Assembly (NCBI GenBank): GCA_024707365.1 | Contig: JANPZV010000005.1 | Coordinates: 124,001 to 188,000 of the forward strand | DNA from: Terricaulis sp. | GTDB taxonomy: Bacteria > Pseudomonadota > Alphaproteobacteria > Caulobacterales > Aquidulcibacteraceae | Direction of reading: 5' to 3' | DNA: 64,000 bases | In this document: positions 49,013-59,169 of the stretch, piece after piece | Layout of the letters: each line of letters opens with the position of its first letter | Position numbering within the stretch: the first letter of the stretch is position 1 | The notes under the pieces: model-generated | What the model saw: only the letters and a program-made list of their open reading frames with translations | Told to the model about the DNA's origin: nothing | Databases searched by the model: none | Program-made: the position numbers and the translations under genes

Positions 49013-50628
49013 TCACACCTTCCCCTGGCCGGCGAGTGGCAGCTCAACCACGAGGCGCGCGCCGCCCTCGTCGCGGTTCTGCGCGTAGATGCGGCCCTCA
49101 TGGGCGGTGACGATCTGGCGGGCGATGGAAAGGCCCAGCCCCGAATTGCCGCCGAACGCCGCGCCTTGCGGGCGCTGCGTATAAAAGCGCTGGAACACGG
49201 TTTCGAGGTTTTCCGGCGGTATGCCGGGCCCTTCATCCTCCACCTTGGTGCGTATGAACGCCTCGCCCTTGCTGCGCACCAGCTCCATCGTCACCGTCAC
49301 GCGCCCGCCGGGGGCGCTGAAGGAGCGCGCATTGTCGATCAGGTTGCGGAACACTTGGCCAAGCGGCCCCGCCTGCCCCCACACGATCGCGTTCTCGGGC
49401 TTTGCGCCGGCAAAGCCGATCTGCACCGCGCCCGGATCGTCCGGCGCGTAGGCGCGCGTCAGCTCAAACACCAATTGGCCGAGATCGACCGGATCAAGAT
49501 CGGCGCGCGCGGTTTCGGCTTCGATGTGGCTGGCGCGGGCGATGTCGGTGACCAGCCGATCGAGCCGCTTCACGTCCTGGGCGACGATGGAGAGCAATTT
49601 GGTTTGCCGCTCGGATCGGACACCGCCTGGGCCGCATCCACCGCCGAGCGGATCGAGGCGAGCGGGTTTTTGATCTCATGGCTCACGTCAGCGGCGAAGC
49701 GCTCGTTTGCATCGATGCGATCGGCCAGCGCGCCTGTCATGGCTTCCAGCGAGCGCGAAAGCCCGCCGATCTCATCCTTGCGGCGCGACACCTCCGGCAT
49801 GGCGAGCCGCGTGGAGCCGGTGATGCGCAGCCGATCGGCGGCGCCCGCCAGCCGCTCCAGCGGGCGCGCGATAAACATCGCCAGCAACAGCGAAGAGAGG
49901 AAAATCGCCACCGCCGCGCCGATGATGAACGGCATCATGCCCGCGCGCTCGGCCACCAGGATGCGCTCCACGTCCGCGCTTTCCAGCGTCACGGTGCCCA
50001 GCACCATCTGCACGCGCCGGATCGGCAGCGTCAGCGCCACCACGCGCTCGCCCTTATCGTTGAGCCGCTCCCCGCGCGCGATCTCCCCGCCAAGCGCGCG
50101 CTCGCGCTCCGCCTCTTCGGTGATCGAAGCGCGCCAGGGCGTGATGCGCCATTTTTCCACCCCGCGCGCGGCGCGGCCGATGCGCTCGCCCAGCGGCTCT
50201 TCCAGGCCGGGCGCTTCCAGCGTGCGCTCTTCCATGCGCCCGTAGAGCACGTCGGTATCGGCGACGAGGCGCCCGTCTTGCGCGAACACGCGCACGCGCG
50301 GGCCCGCCGCGCCCGGCCGCGCGCCTTCGGCCACCGGCGGCAAAAGCCGGCGCAGCACTTGGCGCACCGCCGGCTCATTCAGCCCCGGATAGGGATCGCC
50401 CTGCACCGTGCCGGTTTCGATCAAGAGATTGGTGATCAGCTCGCCCTGCGTGCGCAGATTGCGAAACTGCGCATCGGTGAGGCCCGCGCGCATTTCCGTG
50501 AGCAGCAGAACGCCCACCGCCAGCAGCATGAAGCCGACGAAGTTCCAAATGAAGATGATGCGGGCGATGCGCGAACGCAGGATCGCCCGCAGGCCCTCAG
50601 GCTTCGTTGTATCGGTACCCGACGCCAT
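49013..50628 (-). CDS. chvG: Sensor histidine kinase ChvG, one frame slip
   Basis: Acid/envelope-stress kinase of ~538 aa. Helix 1 [23 protein letters not shown], a periplasmic sensor ([21 protein letters not shown]), helix 2 [25 protein letters not shown]-box [15 protein letters not shown], then the ATPase ([29 protein letters not shown]). Base missing at ~49610-49613: [22 protein letters not shown] at 50628 overlaps the 3' end of chvI by 32 nt, implying coupled translation. Confidence 0.88.
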
Positions 50629-51292
50629 AGAGCGTTTCGATCGCGTCGAACTCGCCGTCGATGTCGCGGAACTTTTTGCGGAGCCGCTTGATATGGCTAT
50701 CGATGGTTCTGTCGTCGACATAGACCTGATCATCATAGGCCGCGTCCATCAATTGGTCGCGGCTTTTCACGTAACCCGGCCGCTGGGCCAAAGCTTGCAG
50801 AATAAGAAATTCCGTCACCGTCAGGCGGACTTGATCGCCCTTCCAGGTGCAGGCGTGGCGGTTGGGATCGAGCACCAGCTCCCCGCGCACGATCGGCTTT
50901 TTATCGCCGACTTCAGAGCCGGGCGCGCCCGCGCGCGCGCGGCGCAGGATCGCCTTCACCCGCTCATTGAGCAGGCGCTGCGAGAACGGCTTGGTGATGT
51001 AATCGTCGGCGCCGACATTGAAGCCCACCACCTCATCCATCTCATCGTCTTTCGAGGTGAGGAAGATGACCGGCAGGTTCGAGCTTTGGCGCAGGCGCTT
51101 GAGCACCTCCACCCCATCCATGCGCGGCATCTTGATATCGAGGATGGCGAGATCGGGCGGGCTTTCCGCCAGCGCCGTCAGCGCCGCCGCGCCATCAGTG
51201 TAGGTGCGCACATTATAGCCCTCGGACTCGAAGAAAATCTTCAGCGAGGCGAGGATGTTCTCGTCGTCATCGACAAGGGCGAGTGTGGACAT
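50597..51292 (-). CDS. chvI: Response regulator ChvI
   Basis: 231-aa OmpR/PhoB-type regulator. Receiver with acidic DDDE, phospho-Asp52 ([13 protein letters not shown]), switch Thr/Ser (VIFLTSKDD) and Lys (YITKPF); winged helix DNA-binding domain ending [15 protein letters not shown]. Paired with ChvG, which it overlaps. In relatives ChvI controls envelope and exopolysaccharide genes. Confidence 0.92.
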   Translation of the reverse strand: MSTLALVDDDENILASLKIFFESEGYNVRTYTDGAAALTALAESPPDLAILDIKMPRMDGVEVLKRLRQSSNLPVIFLTSKDDEMDEVVGFNVGADDYITKPFSQRLLNERVKAILRRARAGAPGSEVGDKKPIVRGELVLDPNRHACTWKGDQVRLTVTEFLILQALAQRPGYVKSRDQLMDAAYDDQVYVDDRTIDSHIKRLRKKFRDIDGEFDAIETLYGVGYRYNEA

Positions 51293-51446
51293 GGGCGGAA
51301 AAACTTCCTGACTTTGCCGTAATGAAGCGGCTTGGCTTTCTTACCCGCCAATCCGCCGCGTGAAAACAGGTTCTCACCATTGAAGCGGCTGCTCTCCAGA
51401 AATTGAGCGGCGCAGCGGGCGAAACAAGGCCGCGCCATGGCGGAAT

Positions 51447-51854
51447 TTAGCGCGCGCGGGCTCCGTTCCACGGCGCGTTCACAATCTCGCCATCGTCGCT
51501 CGACCAGACGCCAGTGAACGTATCGGCGTCGCTGAACACAGATCGGAACGTGCCCATCGTCGCCCCCTCCGGCCAGATGCTGGCCCAGCGGCCCGACCAG
51601 ATCAGCGATCCGTTCGGCCCCGGTTCGACCTCCCCGGTCTGCACCCCATCCCAGCCCGCAGCGGGCGTTGAGCCATCCAGCGCATCAGGGCTTTCATCCA
51701 GGCGGATAATCAGCGGCCCGCCGCCGCTCACCGCCTCCCCGCCGCCATTGCCCCATTGGGTGGTCCACGTCCCGATCAGATCGGCGGGCTCAAGCGCAGC
51801 GGCGGGGAGTGCAAGCGCGATCCAGGCGAAGGCGGCGAGTGCGATGCGTTTCAT
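51447..51854 (-). CDS. Hypothetical secreted protein
   Basis: 135 aa: signal peptide MKRIALAAFAWIALALPAAA, then a Trp/Gly-rich small beta domain (DLIGTWTTQWGNGGGEA, SGRWASIWPEG, TFTGVWSSDDG), a lipocalin-like or avidin-like pattern of G-x-W repeats. No firm family. Between chvI and a REP doublet. Confidence 0.5.
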   Translation of the reverse strand: MKRIALAAFAWIALALPAAALEPADLIGTWTTQWGNGGGEAVSGGGPLIIRLDESPDALDGSTPAAGWDGVQTGEVEPGPNGSLIWSGRWASIWPEGATMGTFRSVFSDADTFTGVWSSDDGEIVNAPWNGARAR

Positions 51855-51901
51855 CCGAAGGGCTCCCCGATTAAGCGCGCAGCTTGTGCGGTAAGCGCGG
51901 C

Positions 51902-52002
51902 TTTTCTTGGACCGCCGGCGTCCTCGCCGGCAACGTTCTTTCCTTCAAGCGCAACGCAAACGGATAAGCCGTGCCGGCGAGGACGCCGGCGGTCCAAGAA
52001 AA
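51902..52002. repeat. REP doublet (REPIN-like), 31-bp inverted arms, 39-nt spacer
   Basis: Perfect 31-bp inverted arms 51902-51932 and 51972-52002. Each contains the hairpin core GCCGGCGTCCTCGCCGGC. The 39-nt spacer (51933-51971) has the same length as that of the 21100 element but unrelated sequence. The right arm abuts the polA stop codon and can act as its terminator. Confidence 0.85.
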
Positions 52003-54886
52003 TCAATGCGCCGCCCCCCAGGTCGCGCCGGCTTTCGCTTCCACCGTCAGCGGCACGCTCAAGCTCGCCGCCGGCAGCGGCGCGGCTTCCATCACGCGGC
52101 GCGCCAGCGCGCACAACGCTTCGGCCTCCGCCGCCGGCGCCTCGAACACCAATTCGTCGTGCACTTGCAGCAGCATGCGCGCGCTGAGGCCCGAGGCCGG
52201 CAATGCTTCGGCCATGCGCACCATGGCGCGGCGGATAATGTCGGCGGCGGCGCCTTGCAGCGGCGCGTTGATGGCTTGGCGCTCGCCGAACTGGCGCTCC
52301 TGCGCGTTCTTCGATTGCACGCCTTTGACCCAGATGCGCCGCCCGAAAATGGTTTTCACATAGCCGTTGGCGCGCGCGAAAGTTTTGGTGGCCTCCATGT
52401 AATCGCGGATGCCGGGGAAGCGCTCGAAATACTTTTTGATGTACGCGCCCGCCTCCTCGCGCTCGATGCCGAGATTGCGCGCGAGGCCAAAGGCGCTGAT
52501 GCCGTAGATGATGCCGAAATTGATCGCCTTCGCGTTATTGCGGATTTCCTTCGGCATGCCCTCCACCGGCACGCCGAACATTTCCGAGGCCGTGCGCGCG
52601 TGAATATCCACGCCATCGGCGAACGCCTGCTTCAATTGCGGAATATCGGCCACATGCGCCAGCAAGCGCAGCTCGATCTGCGAATAATCGGCGCTGACCA
52701 GGAGATTGCCCTTCTCGGCGATGAACGCCTCGCGGATGCGGCGGCCTTCCTCGGTGCGGATCGGGATGTTTTGCAGGTTCGGATCGTTGGAGGAAAGCCG
52801 GCCCGTTGTGGTGGAGGCCAACGCGTAGCTTGTGTGCACGCGGCCGGTTTTCGGATTGATGGCTTGGCCCAGCGCCTCGGTATAAGTGCTGCGCAGCTTG
52901 GAGAGCTGGCGCCATTCCAGCACTTTGGCCGGCAAATTATGCTCTTCCGCCAGCGTTTCGAGGATCGACGCGTCGGTGGACCAGGCGCCGGTTTTGGTTT
53001 TGCTGCCGCCTTGCAGCTTCAGCTCATCAAACAGGATTTCGCCAAGCTGCTTGGGGCTGCCGATATTAAATTCGCGCCCCGCAAGCCCATAGGCCTCGCT
53101 TTCATATTGCGCCATGCGCTGTGCGAAATCGCCCGAAAGCTGGGAGAGCATAAGCGGGTCAATCCTGATCCCTTCGCGCTCCATCGCCGCGAGCACAGCC
53201 GGCATCGGCCGCTCCAGCGTTTCATACACGGTGCGTAATTTTTCCTGCGCCAAAGCGGGCTTTAGTTTGCGCCACAGCCGCAAACCCGCATCCGCCTGCT
53301 CGGCCGAATAAGCCGCCGCACGCTCGGGCGCCGCGAGCTCAAAGCCAATCTGCGCCTTGCCCTTGCCGACCACGTCGGCAAGCGGCGTCAGCCCATGGCC
53401 GAGATGCTTTTCCACCAGCGAGGTTTTGTCGTGCGCATCGAGCCCGCCATAGAGCGCGTAGGAGATCAGCATCGGATCATCGATGGGGCCAAGCGCAATG
53501 CCATGCTGCGCGAATAGCGCGACATCCCATTTGATGTTCATGCCGATCTTGAGCACGCCCTGCGCTTCCAGCAGCGGCTTGAGCGCGGGAAGCGCGGCAT
53601 TGAGCGGAATTTGCGGGCCGGCGTCCGGCGCGGCTTCCGCCGGCGGCTGCTCGGCGGCGAACAATTCGCCCGCGCGCGTATCGGCGCTGGCATGGCCAAG
53701 CGGGATATAAATCGCATCGTTCGCCCCAAGCGAAAGCGCAATGCCGACGATGGATGCGCCCACCGCATTGATCCCATCGGCCTCGGTGTCGATCCCCACC
53801 GCGCCCGCCGCCATGGCGCGCGCGATATAGGTTTCCAACGCCGGCAGATCGCGCACGATTTTGTAGGCTTCGCGTTGGAACGCGGTTTCCACCTCATCCA
53901 CCACCGGGCCGTTCGAGGGCGCGGGTGAATGATCACCCAGCGCGCTTGGCGCCGCCGCGCCCGCCGCATAAGCGGCCACGATCTCCACGCCCTTTTTCCT
54001 TGGCGAAATGCTCGCGCACGCGCCGGCCGAGGGTGCGAAACTCCATCGCGTCGATGAATTGCAGCAGCGGGCCAGCTTCGGGATCGCGCACCGCGAAGCT
54101 TTCCCAAGCCTCCTCCACCGCCACATCGTCCTTGAGCGTGACGAGCTCTTTCGAGAGCCGGATCTGATCGGCGAAATTGATCAGCGTCTCGCGCCGCTTG
54201 GGCTGTTTGATTTCATTCGCGCGTTCGAGAATGGCTTCGAGCGAGCCGAACGTCGCGATCAGCTCCGCCGCGGTTTTCGGGCCGATGCCGGGCGCGCCGG
54301 GCACGTTATCGACGCTATCGCCGATCAGCGCCTGCGCATCGATCACCCGATCCGGCGCCACGCCGAATTTTTCCAGCACCGCCTCAACGCCCAGCGCCTT
54401 CTGCTTCATCGGATCGTAGAGCTGGATTTTCCCGTCATCGACCAGCTGCATCAGGTCTTTATCGGAGGAAACGATCTTCACGCTCGCGCCCGCCTTGGCC
54501 GCCTGGCGCGCATAGGTGGCGATGAGATCGTCCGCCTCATAGCCGCCCATCTCGATGCACGGCAGATTGAACGCGCGCGTGGCGTCGCGGATCAGCGGAA
54601 ACTGCGGCACCAGATCTTCCGGCGCCGGCGGGCGGTTGGCCTTGTATTCGGGATAGAGCTTGTTGCGGAAGGTCACCTCGGATTTATCGAAGATGACGGC
54701 AAGGTGCGTCGGCGCCTCGGTGGCCTTCATCTCCTCCAGGAACTTCCACAACATGTTGCAAAAGCCGGCCACCGCGCCGACCGAGAGCCCATCGGAAGCC
54801 CGCGTCAACGGCGGCAGCGCATGATAGGCGCGGAAAATGTAGCCGGAGCCGTCGATCAGAAAGAGGCGGGGGGCGTTCTTGCTCAC
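52003..54886 (-). CDS. polA: DNA polymerase I, one frame slip
   Basis: ~960 aa with all three activities. 5' nuclease at 1-~290 (LFLIDGSGYIFRAYHALPP, GYEADDLIATYA, GIGPKTAAELI); 3'-5' exonuclease (VGIDTEADGINAVG, WDVALFAQHG); polymerase with motif A VSADYSQIELRLLAH, motif B AKAINFGIIYGIS and motif C LQVHDELVFE. T5 at 53993-53997 on plus should be T4, joining HFAKEKG to VEIVAAYAAG. GTG start at 54886 with AGGA upstream. The exonuclease keeps its DxE. Confidence 0.93.
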
Positions 54887-54889
54887 GAT

Positions 54890-55704
54890 CTATCCTAGTT
54901 CGTCGCGCACGGCCGCGCGGAATAAAGCATTTGTGCGTTCGATCAGCGCGGCATCTTCGACGGGCGCGCGCGGCTTAGCTTCGATCGCCCAGGCGGCTTG
55001 TTCTTCTATATAATCATCCAGAGCGGCGATGCGCACGCCTTCACCCAGCTCCGAACTATCGCGCTTGGCGACACGCAAATGTTCAAGCGCCTCCAGCGCA
55101 GCGAGAGGCGGCGCAACGCCAGCCAACAGCCCTGGCAAATCCATGGGCGGCGCGCCGCCTTTCTCACGCAGCCATTGCAGCGCTAAGGCTGGGCGCACAA
55201 CATAGAAATACTTCTTCAGCCTCACCCGCTCGCGCCCCTCGATAAAGCGGCCGCGCTGCGATGCCAAGAGGCCATAATAATGGTGCACGTCCGCATAGGC
55301 GCTGCGCCATGCCTGCGCGATCGGCGTGAGCGCGGCAATAAATCCGAATCGGCGCGGTAGACGAACGGCGACGCTAGCCATTCATGCACAACGCTGTTGC
55401 CCTTCATCATCAGGCGCAGCGCCTTGCCCAAATCCCAGCCATTGATGTCAAGCAAACCTTCGAGCGGCGTTTCGATCACATCACGCGGCGCGGCGAGCGC
55501 CAGGTAATCATCGACAGCGCGAACGTAAAGGAAGCGCGCGTCATAGTCGGAATCTGGCGAATGGAACCCCCAGGCGCGGCTGCCGCTTTCGACCGCCAAA
55601 AGCACGCGCACGCCATGCGCGGCCTCGATCTCCGCCAGCCGGCCCAAAATCTCGGCCCGAGCAGAGGCCGGCACAGGCGCCTCATCTGTTGCAACACTCC
55701 CCAT
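54890..55704 (-). CDS. RlaP-like predicted nucleotidyltransferase (DUF2061/PF10127 group), one frame slip
   Basis: ~271-aa DNA polymerase beta-superfamily protein. LLAVESGSRAWGFHSPDSDYDARFLYVR contains the GS...DxD metal site of the RlaP family. The helical C-terminal part (LKKYFYVVRPALALQWL) matches the same family. AAA at 55340-55342 on plus should be AAAA, joining FVYRADSD to FIAALTPIAQAW. ATG at 55704; stop 3 bp before polA. Linked in some genomes to RNA repair; not shown here. Confidence 0.68.
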
Positions 55705-55795
55705 ACGTTCTCCTCTAAGCGCTTCGGCTGCTTTGGTCAGCCCTCCCCCGTTGTGGATAGCGCGGGGGCCCGCTAGCGTGGGCGCGGGGGAAAAG

Positions 55796-57841
55796 ATGGA
55801 CCAGCACGGGGCCGCGATCAGGGAAATCACGCCGGGCGCGCGCGTTGCGCCGCCGCCGGCCTGGGCCGACATCGAGCCCTATGAGGCGCCGCAAACCGCC
55901 AACCCGCATTTTGTCGCCAATGGCGTGTGCGTGCTGCTGGATGAAAGCCAGATCGACCTCGTGGAAAACGAGCGCGCCTGGTTCTATCGCCGCGCGGAAC
56001 TGGTCACCGCCAATACCGGGGCCGAGCGCGCGGCGCAAATCTCCATCAGCTTCGACCCAAAATTCGAGCTGCTCGACATTCACTCCATCGCCGTGATCCG
56101 CGCCGGCGCCCGCATCGAGCATGCGCAGAGCGCCTTCTACGAAGTGCTGCGGCGCGAGCGGAACATGGAGCGGCTGCAGTTTGACGGGCGGCTCACCGTG
56201 CACCTCACGCTGCCGGACGTGCGCCCCGGCGATATCGTGGAGCACAGCTTCACCCATTACGGCATGCGCAAATCGCTGGGCGGGCGCCATTCGGCTTGGC
56301 TTGGGTTTGAATGGGGCGTGGGCATCATCGACGTGCGCGTGCGCCAGCGCCTGCCGAAAACCCGCACCGTGCGCGAATACGCCGTCAACGCCCCGCCCGA
56401 ACCGACGCAAACGGAAACAGACGGCGTGATCGATCGCCGCTGGCGCGCCAAGGAGCGGCCGGGCAAGCGCTTTGAGCCGCTCACCCCGCCCTGGATCATG
56501 CAAAGCGCGGCGCTGCAATTTTCCGAATGGCGCGATTGGGCCGAAGTCTCCGCCAATTACATCCCGCTCTACGAAGATCACGGCGCGCTGCCCGATGATG
56601 TGGAAGCCGAGATCGCGCGCATCGAAGCTGCGGAAACCACAGAGGCCGGGCGCGCGGCGGCGATTTTGCGCTTTGCGCAGGATGGCGTGCGCTATCTCGC
56701 CATTTCCATCGGCGAAGGCGGCTACGCCCCGCGCTCGATCCAGGACATCCTTTCCACCCGCTATGGCGATTGCAAGGATAAGTCCAAGCTCTACGTGCAC
56801 ATGGCGCGCCGGCTTGGCGTCAACGCCTGCCCCGCTTTGGTCAACACGCGCGACGGGCATGCGCTCAACGCCTGGCTGCCGAGCGCGCAAGCGTTTGATC
56901 ATTGCATCGTGCGGGTTGAGGTGGCGGGCCAAGTCTATTGGCTTGACCCAACGCGCCTCAAACAACCCAGCCCGCTGCCGGCGATGAGCCAATGCCATTT
57001 CGGCTGGGCGCTGCCGCTGCGCGAGGGGCAAACCGCGCTGGAGCGCATGCCCGATCCGATGCCGATCACCTGGCTTGAATCGGATGAGCGCGTGACGCTT
57101 GGCCCTTCGCCCGAAACGCCCGCGCGCTATCAATGGCGCTTCACCTCGCGCCGCGGCCGTGCGGAATCGGTGCGCGACTACATCGCCACTGAGGGCGAGG
57201 TTTCCATGTTCCGCTCTTACGCCGAGGGCGTGCAGCGCAGCTGGCCGCGCGCGCATCCCGCAAAGCAGATCGTCGCCGAAGATAATATCCGCGCCAATGC
57301 GATCATCGTCGAAGAAGAGTACGAGATCAGCGAAGCCTGGCGGCGCGTGGATCACACCTGGCATTTCGCCACGCTCGACATGGTGATGAAGCCCACGTTC
57401 GAGCCGCTCGATCCTGGGCCGCGCAAGCATCCGATTTATCTCGGCCTGGTTGGCCGCATGGCGCGGCGGGTGGAGATCGAAACCGCGAACGAGCCGCCCG
57501 CCGGCGGCTGGGATCGCAGCGTCGAATGCGACGGCATGCGCTTTCGCAATGTCACGCGGCGCGAAGGCAAAAAGCTGATCATGGAGCAGACGCTCGAAAC
57601 CGATACGCTGATGCTGCCCGCGACCGACGCCGATAAATACCGCGAGATCATCGCCGAGCTTGACCGCACCGACATCGTGCTCAACCAAGCCGCCAACAAA
57701 CGCGGCTTCTTCCTCGGCACCAAGGAAGCCAAGCGGCAAGAGCGCGGCGAGCAATTGTTCGGCGCCGGCTTCATCCTCGCGCTCGCCGCATTGGGCTATG
57801 CGGTGTATCGCTATCTGCTGGAAACGGGCGCGTATTCGTAG
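55796..57841 (+). CDS. DUF3857 / transglutaminase-like membrane-anchored protein
   Basis: 681 aa, intact. N-terminal DUF3857 (WFYRRAELVTANTG, LPDVRPGDIVEHSFTHYG), then a transglutaminase-like core with Cys in STRYGDCKDKSKL, His in FDHCIV and Asp in VYWLDPTRL, a C-terminal beta region, and a terminal TM helix (FILALAALGYAVYRYLL). No N-terminal signal peptide is evident. The minus strand is open for ~2 kb here, an artefact of GC-rich codon use. Confidence 0.75.
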   Translation: MDQHGAAIREITPGARVAPPPAWADIEPYEAPQTANPHFVANGVCVLLDESQIDLVENERAWFYRRAELVTANTGAERAAQISISFDPKFELLDIHSIAVIRAGARIEHAQSAFYEVLRRERNMERLQFDGRLTVHLTLPDVRPGDIVEHSFTHYGMRKSLGGRHSAWLGFEWGVGIIDVRVRQRLPKTRTVREYAVNAPPEPTQTETDGVIDRRWRAKERPGKRFEPLTPPWIMQSAALQFSEWRDWAEVSANYIPLYEDHGALPDDVEAEIARIEAAETTEAGRAAAILRFAQDGVRYLAISIGEGGYAPRSIQDILSTRYGDCKDKSKLYVHMARRLGVNACPALVNTRDGHALNAWLPSAQAFDHCIVRVEVAGQVYWLDPTRLKQPSPLPAMSQCHFGWALPLREGQTALERMPDPMPITWLESDERVTLGPSPETPARYQWRFTSRRGRAESVRDYIATEGEVSMFRSYAEGVQRSWPRAHPAKQIVAEDNIRANAIIVEEEYEISEAWRRVDHTWHFATLDMVMKPTFEPLDPGPRKHPIYLGLVGRMARRVEIETANEPPAGGWDRSVECDGMRFRNVTRREGKKLIMEQTLETDTLMLPATDADKYREIIAELDRTDIVLNQAANKRGFFLGTKEAKRQERGEQLFGAGFILALAALGYAVYRYLLETGAYS

Positions 57842-57867
57842 CGCGCGCGCAAGCGCGAATACTCAAT

Positions 57868-58739
57868 TTATTCCGCTTTCTCCGCTTTCCAAAAGCCAGG
57901 GATCACCGGCTCGCCCTCCAAATCCGCGCGCCGCGCCGCCCACGCTGCGGCGGCTTTCTCGCGCACATAATCGGGCAGCGTGTCTTCAAAGCGCCCATCG
58001 AGCCAAGCCGCATGCGCCGCCGCCAGTTTCGCCGCCGCAGCTTCGGCGTCCGCTTCCCCTCGCCCAAATTGTGCTCGCGCCACAATTTCACCAGCCCTTG
58101 AAACGCCGCCGGCGCCTGGTTCGGCGCATGCACCATTGCATTGGCGAGATACGCCGCCTTGCCGAACATCGTAACGATCAGCTCCTCGGCCTCCTCCTGC
58201 GCCACGCGCGCGGCCTCCTTGGCTTGCGCCTGCTCGGCCCCGGCAAGCTCCACGCGCTTGCGCATCTGCTCAGCCAGCGCCGCGAACGCTTTGGCGTCGC
58301 TTGCGCGCCCTTTCGCCAGCGCCGCCCCCGCTTGCGCCAGCGCGCGGCGCTCCAATTGCTCGGGCGTTTCGGTTGGCGGCGCCTCTTCAACGCGCGCGCT
58401 TTCCGCCGCTTGGGTCGCGCTCTTGAGCGCATCGACCAAATCCGCAAACGGATGCGCCTCGGGCGGCGGTAGAGGCGCGGGCGCATAATGCGCCGCAAAC
58501 CGCGCCGCCACGTTCAGCGGCTCGCGCTTGGGCGCCTCTATCCCGCGCGCTTCGAGCGCGGCGGCGTAGGCGCGCTTGCTCCATTTCTCGACGGTGATGC
58601 GCTTGCGGATCGCCGCTTCGCTGACGCCAAACCGCGCCGCCAGCGCCGGCGCGCTCTCCCCCGCCAGATACGCTGCGCGGATCAGCTCCCAGGTGGCGGG
58701 GCCGGCGATTTTGTAACCTTGCCTCTCGTTCCCGCTCAT
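57868..58739 (-). CDS. HTH-domain protein of unknown function, one frame slip
   Basis: ~290 aa. N-terminal helix-turn-helix ATWELIRAAYLAGESAPALA with RFGVSEAAIRKRITVEKWSK resembles the DNA-binding part of phage small terminases, but no phage genes are near. A long Ala/Glu helical middle is coiled-coil prone (KEAARVAQEEAEELIV). C-terminus GFWKAEKAE. C4 at 58056-58059 on plus should be C5 (NLGEGEADAEAAAAKL). Function unknown; a domesticated terminase-like gene is one option. Confidence 0.5.
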
Positions 58740-58917
58740 GCCGGCTCCTCCTCTTACTGGAGCCTCCATCATCCCTCCGCCTTCTCCCGGTCGGATTGAT
58801 CGGGAGTCGAGTGCGGGAATATCGTTTTATCTCGGAAATTTAGCGCAAAGGGCGGGTGCGGGATTAGCGGGATTTATCCTCGGACCTCACCCGCGCGCGC
58901 GAGCGCCCGCCACTCCC

Positions 58918-59019
58918 GTCGTCCCGGACGCGCGCAGCGCGATCCGGGAGCTAGAGGCGAGCGGCGCTGCGTTTGCCCTGGGTCTCGGCTCTCCGCACGC
59001 GATGCGTGCTGGGATGACG
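58918..59019. repeat. REP-type palindrome A
   Basis: GTCGTCCCGGACGCGCGCAG...GATCCGGGA hairpin whose far end closes with GGGATGAC (59011-59018), matching the outer GTCGTCCC. Intergenic, in a 430-bp gap without a gene. Confidence 0.7.
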
Positions 59020-59058
59020 CAAAAGCGCGTTGCTTTCACCTTGAATCGTACGCCCTCT

Positions 59059-59167
59059 CCACCCATCCCCGGGACGCCGCGAAAGCGGCGGGCCCGGGGC
59101 CCATAAACTCAGGCGTTTGCGTTTATGGGCCCCGGACTTGCGCTACGCGCAATCCGGGGATGGGTGG
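59059..59167. repeat. REP-type nested palindrome B downstream of lepA
   Basis: Outer arms CCACCCATCCCCGG (59059) and CCGGGGATGGGTGG (59154-59167); inner arms GGGGCCCATAAAC and GTTTATGGGCCCC around 59096-59132. Ends 2 bp before the lepA stop codon on the minus strand, so probably also a terminator. Confidence 0.75.
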
Positions 59168-59169
59168 GG

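Noticed and set aside
55715..57754. 679-codon open frame antisense to the DUF3857/transglutaminase gene
   Set aside because: Amino-acid composition is that of a GC-rich shadow (His/Arg/Ala), and the plus strand carries clear family motifs and a catalytic triad.
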